Of a stretch of 64,000 nt of DNA, positions 46,401 to 54,199 are shown in pieces (within the stretch, counting starts at the first letter, position 1; each line of letters opens with the position of its first letter). Both the position numbers and the translations under genes were made by a program. Origin of the DNA: Paeniglutamicibacter terrestris. GTDB taxonomy: Bacteria; Actinomycetota; Actinomycetes; Actinomycetales; Micrococcaceae. The notes below the pieces were generated by a model. It did no database searches. It was not told the origin of the DNA and worked only from the letters and a program-made list of their open reading frames with translations. The stretch is from positions 1 through 64,000 of the forward strand of contig NZ_JAAWVT010000009.1 of the NCBI RefSeq assembly GCF_012271785.1. The letters are read 5' to 3'.

Positions 46401-46946
46401 GCGGATTCCGAGACTCGTCGCGCCACGCTGAACCGCCTGCTCTTTGCCGGCCCGACGCGTGACTACAACGCGATGGTTGAAAACTACGGCGACGTTTCCA
46501 CGCTGCACACCCGTGACTACCTCTACGGTCTGGTCAAGGGTCGTGAGCATGTGGTGTCTCTAGGCAAGGGCGTCCGCCTGCTGGTGATCTTGCAGTCCAT
46601 CTCGGAGCCCGATGAGAAGGGCCTGCGCACCGTGACCGTCACGCTGAACGGCCAGTCCCGTCAGCTGAGCGTGCGCGATGCGTCGGTGGAGTCCACCGTG
46701 GTCACGGCGGAGAAGGCAGATGCAGCCAACCCCGCCCACATTGCCGCCCCGTTTGCTGGCGCCGTCACCCCGCAAGTTGCCGTGGGTGACACGATTGAAG
46801 TGGGTGGAACCGTTGCCACCATCGAAGCGATGAAGATGGAGGCGGGGATCACCTCCACCGTCGCCGGCACCGTGGCTCGTTTGGCAATTGGCGGAACCAC
46901 TCAGGTACAGGGTGGGGATCTGTTGATCGTCATCGACCCTGCATAG
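43497..46946 (+). CDS. pyc: Pyruvate carboxylase
   Basis: 1149 residues from ATG 43497, with CAGGAG upstream; the frame begins at 43455. The order is complete: biotin carboxylase with KILVANRGEIAIRAFRA, the ATP-grasp loop VKAVAGGGGRGMRRV and EMNPRIQVEHTVTEE (to about 460); carboxyltransferase with DTTFRDAHQSLLATRVRT and metal-binding HLHTHDT (about 540-820); the conserved carboxylase domain; and a C-terminal biotinyl domain with EAMKMEAG, biotin Lys1113. It makes oxaloacetate from pyruvate to refill the citric acid cycle, which also supplies PrpC. Length is typical. Confidence 0.96.
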   Translation: MFTKILVANRGEIAIRAFRAGYELGAKTVAVYPYEDRNSIHRQKSDEAYRIGEEGHPVRAYLDVDEVIRVAKEAGADAIYPGYGFLSENPDLARAAAEAGIKFIGPAAEILEMAGNKVEALRAARAAGIPVLQSSEPSSDVEYLTAEADKIGFPVFVKAVAGGGGRGMRRVDSRDQLAESLSAAMREAASAFGDDTMFVEQAVLRPRHIEVQILADEHGNVVHLFERDCSLQRRHQKVIEIAPAPNLDEKIRQALYSDAVKFAKSLKYQNAGTVEFLVDTVGERAGQHVFIEMNPRIQVEHTVTEEITDVDLVQAQMRIAAGETLEELGIRQDELQIRGVALQSRITTEDPANGFRPDVGTITVYRSAGGSGVRLDGGTIYTGAEVSPHFDSMLVKLTCRGRDFPTAVARARRALAEFRVRGVTTNIPFLMNVLDDPTFLAGEAATDFIDTHPELLAGKKSQDRGTKALAFLADVTVNQPNGERIDGIDPRKKLPAFPGDKASQPERSPFDGPSDQVPAAGWRQRLLELGPEGFAKALRDSTAVAVTDTTFRDAHQSLLATRVRTRDLLAAAPAYAHVMPQLFSMEVWGGATYDVSLRFLGEDPWKRLALLRAELPNIPLQMLLRGRNTVGYTPYPTEVTDAFVKEAAATGIDIFRIFDALNDVSQMAPAIKAVRDTGTAVAEVALCYTGNLLDPKEDLYTLDYYLNLAQQIVDAGAHILAIKDMAGLLRPAAATKLVTALRERFDLPVHLHTHDTAGGQSATLMAAINAGVDAVDVAAASMSGTTSQPSSSALIAALENTERDTGISLEAAASLEPYWESVRTMYAPFESGLTAPTGRVYRHEIPGGQLSNLRQQAIALGLGERFEAIEDMYTAANAILGRLVKVTPSSKVVGDLALQLVGMGVDPVEFEKNPQSFDIPDSVIQFLSGELGDPPGGWPEPFRSKALEGRVVRPHVEQLLAEDSAALNADSETRRATLNRLLFAGPTRDYNAMVENYGDVSTLHTRDYLYGLVKGREHVVSLGKGVRLLVILQSISEPDEKGLRTVTVTLNGQSRQLSVRDASVESTVVTAEKADAANPAHIAAPFAGAVTPQVAVGDTIEVGGTVATIEAMKMEAGITSTVAGTVARLAIGGTTQVQGGDLLIVIDPA

Positions 46947-46965
46947 CTGCCGCTGCTGAACCGTT

Positions 46966-46997
46966 GGTGACCGGCCGATTCCCATCGGCCGGTCACC
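46966..46997 (+). terminator. Hairpin after pyc
   Basis: GGTGACCGGCCGAT (46966-46979) and ATCGGCCGGTCACC (46984-46997) form a perfect 14-bp stem with loop TCCC. No T-run follows. Confidence 0.7.
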
Positions 46998-47048
46998 GAC
47001 ACATGGCAACAGTCGTGGTCGGAACCGACGTCACCTAATCACAACTTC

Positions 47049-47112
47049 AAGCGAGGACGGACCCGTAGCTGCCTTTCCCACCGTGGGGGCGCTGCGGAAT
47101 CCGTCCTCGCTT
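47049..47112 (+). other. Nested inverted repeat between pyc and the next gene
   Basis: AAGCGAGGACGGA (47049-47061) pairs with TCCGTCCTCGCTT (47100-47112). Inside, CCGTAGC pairs with GCTGCGG (one G-T), and in the centre CCCA pairs with TGGG. This gives a 64-base three-tiered stem-loop. It may be a second terminator, an mRNA leader of the gene at 47209 or a small structured RNA. Confidence 0.55.
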
Positions 47113-47208
47113 GCGTGTTATGGTGCGAGAGACGGTGCAAGCACCTCGGCAGATCAAGACAAACCGGCGGACGCCATCATGCGGTGCAGCCAGAAGGAGT
47201 GGGGTCCC

Positions 47209-48366
47209 ATGGCCAGCAATGGGTCAGGATTTTTTGCACGGTTCTTCAAGCGGCGAGAACAGCCAACCACCGTGCAGCAAGAGGTGTCGGCACAAGGGAA
47301 TTACAATCGCGCCGCGGGTCCTGAAGGGGACACGGAAGAAGTTCTGAACACCCCGGTGAGGGACACCGCTGAGATGCCGGTGCCGGATCAGGAGAGCGAT
47401 GTCAGTCCCGAGGCAGTTGAAGTTCCCTTAGGCGGTGGCACCCCCGAGACTCCCACGCCCGAGGTTCCCACTTCCGGTGACGCGGTTCCAGCTGCTGCTC
47501 CAGCGCCGGATTCGGCTGAGGACCTTGAGTCGATTGCCGATGCCGCTGACCCCACGAACGCGGCTACCGATACGGATACCGATACGGATACCGAAGAGTC
47601 GAAGAACGCTACTGGCATCACGGACTCTGCGCAGGATGTGGAGCCCGAAACGACCTCGGCCCCGGCCTCTGCCAGCGACGGAACGGAATCAAAGATCGCC
47701 CCGGAGATGACTTCTACTCCGGAGATCGACCCCGCCCCGAAGGACGACGCTACAACTGGCACGCCGGTTTCTGTCCCGGATAACGCCACTGCTTCGGAGG
47801 ATAACCCCGAAACAGCCGCGCCCGATCCCATCGCTGACACCGCATCGGCCGCAAATGCCCGTATCCCGGCACCTGCCGGTGCGCCAGAACTGCGCGTCGT
47901 CACGATTGTCTCGCTGGCCGAACACGCCGGGGCGGCAACCGTCGCCGCGGCGCTGGGGAACCGGTCGGAGGCCAAACGCTGGCAGATCCGTGCCACCGGG
48001 CCGGGACTGAGTCGCGCGGCGTTCTCCGGGATGCTCACGGACACCGACGCGCTGGTATTGGTCTCCCCGGCGGATCCGTCCAGCACTTCAGCGCTGGACG
48101 AGAAGTTGCGCTGGCTCATCGCAAATAACCGTCCCGCCCTGCCCGGGCGCACGATCTTCGTGATCAACCTCGGTTCCGCGCATGACGCGGGCCTTCAGCT
48201 TCCCGCGGATTTGGAAAACCCTGTGGTCTTGCTGCCGCTGGATCCGGCACTGGCTCTGCCCGCGCTCACTCCGCGGGCCCCGCGCCGGGCCCCGCGCCGG
48301 GCCGCCCGCCGTGCCATCGACCAACTTGTTGAAGAAATTTCGTCCATCCTTGAGGAGCAGAGTTAA
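47209..48366 (+). CDS. Acidic low-complexity protein with a MinD-like C-terminal domain
   Basis: 385 residues from ATG 47209, with AAGGAG nine bases upstream; ATG 47179 and 47083 are in frame. Residues 1-20 are basic and aromatic (GSGFFARFFKRREQ) and could touch the membrane or DNA. Residues about 25-240 are an acidic Pro/Thr/Glu/Ala-rich spacer with the run DTDTDTD from a 12-base tandem repeat (47568-47594). The last 150 residues resemble a Rossmann-like fold (LRVVTIVSLAEHAGAATVAA, GRTIFVINLG) with no P-loop lysine. I do not recognise the family. The mtr start is four bases after its stop, so the two are probably coexpressed. Confidence 0.75.
   Translation: MASNGSGFFARFFKRREQPTTVQQEVSAQGNYNRAAGPEGDTEEVLNTPVRDTAEMPVPDQESDVSPEAVEVPLGGGTPETPTPEVPTSGDAVPAAAPAPDSAEDLESIADAADPTNAATDTDTDTDTEESKNATGITDSAQDVEPETTSAPASASDGTESKIAPEMTSTPEIDPAPKDDATTGTPVSVPDNATASEDNPETAAPDPIADTASAANARIPAPAGAPELRVVTIVSLAEHAGAATVAAALGNRSEAKRWQIRATGPGLSRAAFSGMLTDTDALVLVSPADPSSTSALDEKLRWLIANNRPALPGRTIFVINLGSAHDAGLQLPADLENPVVLLPLDPALALPALTPRAPRRAPRRAARRAIDQLVEEISSILEEQS
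47568..47594 (+). repeat. Short tandem repeat inside the acidic protein gene
   Basis: CGATACGGATAC, 12 bases, repeated 2.25 times, or 4.5 times as a 6-base unit; it encodes alternating Asp and Thr. In frame, so slippage in multiples of six would change length without a frameshift. Confidence 0.7.
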
Positions 48367-48370
48367 CACT

Positions 48371-49783
48371 ATGGCGCACTACGATCTGGCCATTATCGGT
48401 TCGGGATCCGGAAACTCGCTGATCACCGAGTTCTGGGACAACAAAAAGGTGGCGATCATCGATGCCGGCATCTTTGGCGGCACCTGTTTAAACGTCGGCT
48501 GCATCCCCACCAAGATGTTCGTTTACCCTGCCGCGCTGGCGGCTTCCGTGGCCGAAGCGAAACGTCTAGGCGTCTCGATGAGTTTTGCGGGGGCCGACTG
48601 GCCCGCCATGCGCGATCGCATCTTCGGGCGCATCGACGCCATCTCGGAGGCGGGCAAGAACTACCGCGCCAACGAGCTGGAGAACGTCACGCTGTATGCC
48701 GAACACGTCTCCTTCGTCTCGTCCCATGAGCTGCGCACCGCTAGCGGTGCGAGCATCACCGCGGAAAAAATTGTCATTGCTGCCGGCTCGCGCGCCGTGC
48801 TGCCACAGGCGCCGGGCATCAACCTGCCCGGCGTGCACACCTCCGACACCATCATGCGGCTGGAGCGCCTGCCGCAGCGCCTGGTGATCCTGGGCGGTGG
48901 CTACATTGCCAGCGAGTTCGCTGCCGTCTTCTCCGCTCTGGGCAGTGAAGTCACCCAGGTGAACCGCTCTTCTGCCCTGATGCGCGGGCAGGATGCGGAT
49001 ATTTCCGCTGCCTTCACGAAGGCCGCAACCACCCGCTGGGGTGTTGAGCTGAACGCCGCGCTCAGCAGCATCACCCGCGAAGGTGAGGTGCTGAGCATCC
49101 ATCTGGAACGCGATGGGCAGTCCTTGATATTGGAGGCCGATGTGGTCCTGGTGGCCACCGGTCGGACGCCGAACACCGATGGGCTCGGGGTGAGCGAGCT
49201 CGGCTTTGATATGCGCGCGGACGGCTCGCTGGTGGTCGATGATTACCAGCGCATCTTGGCCGACGGTGCGGTGGTGGAGGGTCTCTTCGGGCTGGGCGAT
49301 GTGGCCAACACGCAGCAGCTGAAGCACGTGGCCAATCGCGAGGCCCGCGTGGTGATCAACAATCTTGAGAACCCCGAGTCCCTGCGCACCATGGACCGCC
49401 GGGCAGTTCCGGCGGCGGTCTTCAGCAACCCACAGATCGCCTACGTGGGAGCCACCGAGGAGCAGGCCCGTGCCGAGCACGGTGATCGGGTGCTGAGCGT
49501 GGTGCAGCCCTATGGTTCCACCGCCTACGGCTGGGCCATGGAGGATGAGGAAGGCATCGTGAAGCTGCTGGCTCATCGGGACACCGGTTTGCTGCTCGGC
49601 GCCCACATCATGGGGCATGAGGCATCGTTGTTGATTCAGCCTCTGATTCAGGCGATGTACTCCGGCATGGATGTTAACACCATGGCTCGCGGCCCGTTCT
49701 GGATCCACCCGGCGCTGAGCGAAGTGGTGGAAAACGCGCTGCTTGCTCTGGGCATGAGTCCTTGCGCCAACGACCCGCTGTAG
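48371..49783 (+). CDS. mtr: Mycothione reductase
   Basis: 470 residues from ATG 48371, four bases after the previous stop. A flavoprotein disulfide reductase: FAD motif AIIGSGSGN, redox cysteines in GGTCLNVGCIPTK, NAD(P)H motif LGGGYIASEFAAV, and the dimer-interface His-Glu in FWIHPALSEVVE. Actinobacterial enzymes with this SGSGNS N-terminus reduce mycothiol disulfide (mycothione). The gene supports a mycothiol-making host. Motifs alone do not exclude another disulfide, but length and context agree. Confidence 0.9.
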   Translation: MAHYDLAIIGSGSGNSLITEFWDNKKVAIIDAGIFGGTCLNVGCIPTKMFVYPAALAASVAEAKRLGVSMSFAGADWPAMRDRIFGRIDAISEAGKNYRANELENVTLYAEHVSFVSSHELRTASGASITAEKIVIAAGSRAVLPQAPGINLPGVHTSDTIMRLERLPQRLVILGGGYIASEFAAVFSALGSEVTQVNRSSALMRGQDADISAAFTKAATTRWGVELNAALSSITREGEVLSIHLERDGQSLILEADVVLVATGRTPNTDGLGVSELGFDMRADGSLVVDDYQRILADGAVVEGLFGLGDVANTQQLKHVANREARVVINNLENPESLRTMDRRAVPAAVFSNPQIAYVGATEEQARAEHGDRVLSVVQPYGSTAYGWAMEDEEGIVKLLAHRDTGLLLGAHIMGHEASLLIQPLIQAMYSGMDVNTMARGPFWIHPALSEVVENALLALGMSPCANDPL

Positions 49784-49805
49784 GCCGGCGCCGGAGAGTT
49801 AAGCA

Positions 49806-49853
49806 CACATACCGTGGGGTGGACATCTGCTGATGTCCACCCCACGGTATGTG
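49806..49853. terminator. 22-bp perfect hairpin between convergent mtr and the acyl-CoA ligase gene
   Basis: Arms at 49806-49827 and 49832-49853 are exactly complementary, with loop TGCT. It is probably a bidirectional terminator, although no T-run is present. Confidence 0.75.
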
Positions 49854-49880
49854 GAGCCCGTCACGGGCTTGGTGTTCTGA

Positions 49881-51695
49881 TCAGGCTCGCGGCTTGGAGC
49901 CGGAGTAGATCTCCTGAATGATGGCGTCGTAATCCTTGAGCACCTGGGCGCGCTTGATCTTCAGCGACGGGGTGAGGTGCCCCGAATCCTCGGTGAAGTC
50001 GGTGGGCACGATCCTGAACTCCTTGATCGCCTCTGCCCTCGAGACGGTGGTGTTGGCCTTCTCCACGAGAGCGGAGATCGCCTCGTGGACCTGGCTCAGC
50101 TCCGCGGCCTGGGCAATGGTGGTTTCGGCTGGCAGCTGGTGCCTGGCCAGCCAGCCCGGCAGCGCATCAACGTCCAGGGTGATCAGCGCGGCGATGAACG
50201 GCCGGGCATCACCCACCACAACACATTGGGAGACCAGCGAGTCGGCGCGGATCTGGTCCTCGAGCATGGCCGGGATGACGTTCTTGCCGCTGGCGGTGAC
50301 GATGATTTCCTTCTTGCGCCCGGTGATGCGCAGGAAGCCCTCTTCATCCAGCTCGCCGATGTCACCGGTGCGGAACCAGCCATCAACAAAGGTTTCCGCC
50401 TCAAGATCCGGGCGGTTGTAGTAGCCGCGCATCACGCAGAAGCCCTTGGCCAGGATCTCTCCGTCGTCGGCAATTTTCACGGCGTTGCCCGGCAGCGGCC
50501 GGCCCACGGTACCGATTTTCAGGTGTGTGGGGGTGTTGACGGTGATCGGTGCGGTGGTCTCGGTCAGGCCGTAGCCCTCCAGGATGGTCAGTCCGATGCC
50601 GTGGAAGAAGTGCCCGAGCCGTTCGCCCAGTGGCGCGCCGCCGGAGACGGCGTGCACCACCTTTCCGCCCATGGCGGTGCGGATCTTGGAGTAGAGCAGG
50701 ACATCAAAGAGCTTGTGCTTCAGCTTCAGGGCCAGCGGGATCTTGCCGGCGGCCTCGGCCCGGGAGAACGCAATGGCGACGTCGGCTCCGGCATGGAAGA
50801 TCTTGCCCTTGCCGCCGTCCTCGGCCTTGAGCATCGAGGAGTTGTAGACCTTCTCAAAGACGCGCGGCACCGCCAGAATGAAGTTTGGCTGGAAGGATTG
50901 CAGATCCGGCAGCAGGTTTTTCACGTCGGCGGTGTGGGCCACCCTGACGCCGGCCGCCACGGAAAGTACCGAGATGTAGCGGGCAAAAACGTGGGCCAGG
51001 GGCAGGAACATGATGGTGGAAGCACCGGGATAAACACATTCGGGCAGGGCTGCTGCGGCGTTTTCACTCAGGGCGACGAAGTTCGAGTGGGTCAGCTCGC
51101 AGCCCTTGGGCCGTCCGGTGGTGCCGGAGGTGTAGATGATGGTGGCGAGCGAGTCCATGTTGGTGGAGCTGCGGCGTTCCTCCAAGACCTCGTCGCTGAT
51201 GCTGGCACCGGCCTTGCGGAGCGCGTCCAGGCCGTTGCCGTCCATCTGCCAAATGTCCGTGATCTTTTCCAGTCCCTCCTGGTGAGCTGCCTGGCGGACG
51301 ACGCTCTCGTGGCGTGGCGCCTCGACCACTGCCGCGACGGCGTGGGAATCGCCCAGGATCCAGGCGACTTGGCTGGGGGAGGAGGTCTCGTAAACCGGAA
51401 CCGTGACACAGCCGGCGAACCAGATGGCGAAGTCCACCAGCGTCCACTCGTAGCGGGTGCGTGCCATCAGCCCGATGCGGGCACCGGGTTCGATGCCCGA
51501 GGCGATGAAGCCCTTGGCCAGGGCGGCAGCATCGGCGGCGAATTCTGCGGCGGAGATGTCGATCCAACTGCCATTGGGACCCGGCTTCACCAGCAGCGGC
51601 GGATTGGCCGCGGAGCGAGCGTGGCGCAGCAGAAGATCGGTGATGTTGCTCTGCGGCGGTGTGTCCACCATTGGAGGGACTGCGAGTTCCTGCAT
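49881..51695 (-). CDS. Long-chain fatty-acyl-CoA ligase (FadD15-like)
   Basis: 604 residues from ATG 51695, preceded by AAGGAGCCCC; the frame is open to 51770. AMP-forming domain motifs IIYTSGTTGRPKGCELTH, EGYGLTETTAPITVN, GWFRTGDIGELDEEGFLRITG and KEIIVTASGKNV are complete. It activates fatty acids for beta-oxidation or lipid synthesis. Position beside the acyltransferase, DAHP synthase and kinase genes matches the mycobacterial fadD15 region. Chain-length specificity is not readable. Confidence 0.9.
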   Translation of the reverse strand: MQELAVPPMVDTPPQSNITDLLLRHARSAANPPLLVKPGPNGSWIDISAAEFAADAAALAKGFIASGIEPGARIGLMARTRYEWTLVDFAIWFAGCVTVPVYETSSPSQVAWILGDSHAVAAVVEAPRHESVVRQAAHQEGLEKITDIWQMDGNGLDALRKAGASISDEVLEERRSSTNMDSLATIIYTSGTTGRPKGCELTHSNFVALSENAAAALPECVYPGASTIMFLPLAHVFARYISVLSVAAGVRVAHTADVKNLLPDLQSFQPNFILAVPRVFEKVYNSSMLKAEDGGKGKIFHAGADVAIAFSRAEAAGKIPLALKLKHKLFDVLLYSKIRTAMGGKVVHAVSGGAPLGERLGHFFHGIGLTILEGYGLTETTAPITVNTPTHLKIGTVGRPLPGNAVKIADDGEILAKGFCVMRGYYNRPDLEAETFVDGWFRTGDIGELDEEGFLRITGRKKEIIVTASGKNVIPAMLEDQIRADSLVSQCVVVGDARPFIAALITLDVDALPGWLARHQLPAETTIAQAAELSQVHEAISALVEKANTTVSRAEAIKEFRIVPTDFTEDSGHLTPSLKIKRAQVLKDYDAIIQEIYSGSKPRA

Positions 51696-51878
51696 TTGGG
51701 GCTCCTTCGGTTCCGAGGCGGTGCGGCAGATGCCTGACCAGCCCGATCGTGACGTCCTACCCCTCATCATAGAGTGGTTCGAATCACATTTAATTACTCA
51801 CTAGTAACATACGGTGAATTGCCGTGCCGCGCAAACTTGGACGCTGTCCTCGCGCGAGGTCACGGCACGATGAATGAA

Positions 51879-52412
51879 CTACACGCGCGCTCCGTCATCA
51901 CCCTCGTGGCGCTGCCGGGGCAAACGGGCGAAGAGGAAGACGATGGCAGCTACCGCCAGCACCACCAACCCGATCCACAACGGCATCGGAGCCCGACGCC
52001 AAACGATGGCCAGGATCAGCAACATCAGCGGGGCACCCGCGGCAACGATCCAGGCCAGATTCAGCAACGGGTTGCCCGAACCCAGCGCCGGGGGATCCTC
52101 GGGCACAAAGCCGCCGTCGTGCTCATCCTCGGGTTCCGAATAATCGCGGGGGCCACCCAGCGCCGGGTGAAAGGTGAACAGCTTCGGGTCTACGGGGCCG
52201 CCGGTACCGGGGCGACTTCGCGTAGATGCGTCCGCAGAGGCATCCGTAGCAGCGCCCGTAGCTGCGTCCGCGGGCGCGGCCCCGGACGTGTCGGCGGACG
52301 AGCCCGGGCCATCGGCGGAGGCCGGTGTGTCCTGAAGCCGACGGACCAAATCTTCCCATACGGGGTCATCGGGATCGCCGGACTCCGCCGGCTCGTGAAA
52401 CGGATTGGTCAT
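51879..52412 (-). CDS. Small two-helix membrane protein
   Basis: 177 residues. The N-terminal 100 residues are acidic and Ala/Asp/Ser-rich, with a Thr/Pro linker, and the C-terminal half has two membrane helices (LLNLAWIVAAGAPLMLLILAI and PLWIGLVVLAVAAIVFLFA). Both ends are cytoplasmic by the positive-inside rule. No catalytic motif. The start overlaps the hydrolase stop (ATGA), so the two are expressed together; a membrane partner for lipid turnover is possible. Confidence 0.75.
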   Translation of the reverse strand: MTNPFHEPAESGDPDDPVWEDLVRRLQDTPASADGPGSSADTSGAAPADAATGAATDASADASTRSRPGTGGPVDPKLFTFHPALGGPRDYSEPEDEHDGGFVPEDPPALGSGNPLLNLAWIVAAGAPLMLLILAIVWRRAPMPLWIGLVVLAVAAIVFLFARLPRQRHEGDDGARV

Positions 52413-53179
52413 GGCCGCTGCTGCTGCACTTCCTGAAAGAACGAGATGGTGCGGGCGAAAATGCTCTCCGCCTCATAATCAAGCGTGGCCACGTGGTAGC
52501 TGCGCGTCAATCGATTCACCTCTAGGTGGACATTCTCCGATAGCCCGCGGCGCAGGATGCGCATGCTGGATTCGGGTACCACGTGGTCAGTATCCGAACG
52601 GAAGACCAGCACCGGGGCGGTGATCCGTGGCAACAGCGTGATGGTCTCGGCGAAGAGCTTGCGCAACTGATGCACACCGGCCACCGGAGTGCGGGCATAG
52701 GCATGTTCGTCGCCGCCCGGTTTGGCCATGTCGTTCGCGATGCCCGGCACGCTGGGCAGCAGATGACGCAGCACCCCGGTGAAGGGCGCCAGCGGGGAGG
52801 CGATGCTCAGCCCCGGATTCACCAACGCCAGCCCGGCGACCTGATGCGTCGCGGCAAGATTCAGCGCCAGCGCCCCACCCATCGACAGACCGGCAACAAA
52901 GACCTTCCGGTGAGTAGCGGCAAGAGCCGCGTAACGCTGCTGTGCCGCGGCGAGAATCTCGGTGTACTTTATTCCGGCAAGATCCTGCCAGCTGGTGCCG
53001 TGGCCGGGTAACAACGGCAGATCAACGGTGTACCCGGCAGCGGCCAAGGACCGTGCCCAGGGCAGCAGACCGGCCGGCCCGGCGGTGAACCCGTGCAATA
53101 TCAAGACTGCGGCACCGTTGGAACCCTGCTGGTGGAACGGCGCATTGGGGCCGGTGCCGGCCTCGGGATCAACTGACAT
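52409..53179 (-). CDS. Alpha/beta hydrolase, carboxylesterase/monoacylglycerol lipase-like
   Basis: 256 residues from ATG 53179, with GGAGCG upstream; the frame begins at 53236. The oxyanion segment is VLILHGFTAGPAGLLPWARS, the nucleophile elbow GLSMGGALAL, the acid lies in FRSDTDHVVP and the base His in RSYHVATLDYE. This is the Est30/carboxylesterase shape, acting on short or medium acyl esters or monoacylglycerols. Neighbouring acyl-CoA ligase and acyltransferase suggest a lipid role. Confidence 0.85.
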   Translation of the reverse strand: MSVDPEAGTGPNAPFHQQGSNGAAVLILHGFTAGPAGLLPWARSLAAAGYTVDLPLLPGHGTSWQDLAGIKYTEILAAAQQRYAALAATHRKVFVAGLSMGGALALNLAATHQVAGLALVNPGLSIASPLAPFTGVLRHLLPSVPGIANDMAKPGGDEHAYARTPVAGVHQLRKLFAETITLLPRITAPVLVFRSDTDHVVPESSMRILRRGLSENVHLEVNRLTRSYHVATLDYEAESIFARTISFFQEVQQQRP

Positions 53180-53409
53180 GGGACGCTCCAGGTGGTGTCG
53201 GAGGGGCGCGCATCGAAAATTCCAGCGGAATTCCACCCCTGGAGTGTGACCGATCGCGTTGTTTTGCCTACAGTTAGAGCCTAACGGAGAACCGGATCAT
53301 CGGTGCCGAAGGCCGGGCGCGCTCTTTGCCACCGGCCGACCGCACCAGCTCGCTGCGGTTCTTCGTTCATATGTTCACCATTCACCCGCGCCCGGAAGGC
53401 ACCCACCGC

Positions 53410-54117
53410 ATGTTCTACCTCTTTATGAAGCGGTTTATCGTCGGACCGCTCGTAAACGTGATCTTCCGTCCCTGGGTTAAGGGGATCGAGAACATTCCCG
53501 AGGCCGGCGGGGCAATCCTGGCCAGCAACCACCTCTCGGTATCCGACTCCATTTTCCTGCCCGTGGCGGTGGACCGACCGGTCATCTTCCTCGCAAAAAT
53601 GGACTACTTCACCGGCCGGGGCATTAAGGGACGCATCACCGCCTGGTTCTTCCGGATGATCAACCAGCTCCCCATGGATCGTTCCGGCGGGGCCGCCAGT
53701 GCCAACTCCTTGGGAGCGGGCGCTCAGGCACTGGTTGATGGCAGCCTACTGGGCATCTACCCAGAGGGCACCCGCAGCCCCGATGGCCGGCTCTACCGCG
53801 GCAAACTAGGGGTGGCCAAGCTGGCACTGGAAGCCGGAGTTCCGGTGATCCCCGTGGCCATGATCGGGACCGACAAGGTGCAACCCATTGGCAAGCGCGT
53901 GCCCTCGATTCGTCGTGTTGGCATGATCATCGGTGAACCGTTGGACTTCTCCCGCTATGCAGGGATGAGCGAGGACAGGTTTGTCCAGCGTTCGGTGACC
54001 GATGAAATCATGTACGCGATCATGCGCCTCTCCGGTCAGGAATATGCCGACACCTATGCCGCGACCGTGAAGGCCAAGCTGGACGCCGAACGCCGCGAGG
54101 CAGCCAAGAAAAAGTAG
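53410..54117 (+). CDS. 1-acylglycerol-3-phosphate acyltransferase (PlsC-like)
   Basis: About 235 residues from ATG 53410; the frame is open from 53326 with other Met codons. Acyltransferase motif I is SNHLSVSDS (HxxxxD), motif III is IYPEGTRSPDGRLYRGKLG, and motif IV is VIPVAMIGTD. It would make phosphatidic acid at the membrane, or transfer acyl groups onto another polar lipid. Mycobacterial Rv2182c holds this place upstream of the DAHP synthase gene. The ribosome site is weak (GGAAGG, about 11 bases away). Confidence 0.88.
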   Translation: MFYLFMKRFIVGPLVNVIFRPWVKGIENIPEAGGAILASNHLSVSDSIFLPVAVDRPVIFLAKMDYFTGRGIKGRITAWFFRMINQLPMDRSGGAASANSLGAGAQALVDGSLLGIYPEGTRSPDGRLYRGKLGVAKLALEAGVPVIPVAMIGTDKVQPIGKRVPSIRRVGMIIGEPLDFSRYAGMSEDRFVQRSVTDEIMYAIMRLSGQEYADTYAATVKAKLDAERREAAKKK

Positions 54118-54199
54118 TCCCGCGTAAAGATCTGTGACCCATTCATGTCGCGGATGACGCACTAAATGCTTAAGTGGGCTCCCGGCGGTTTACGCTTGG

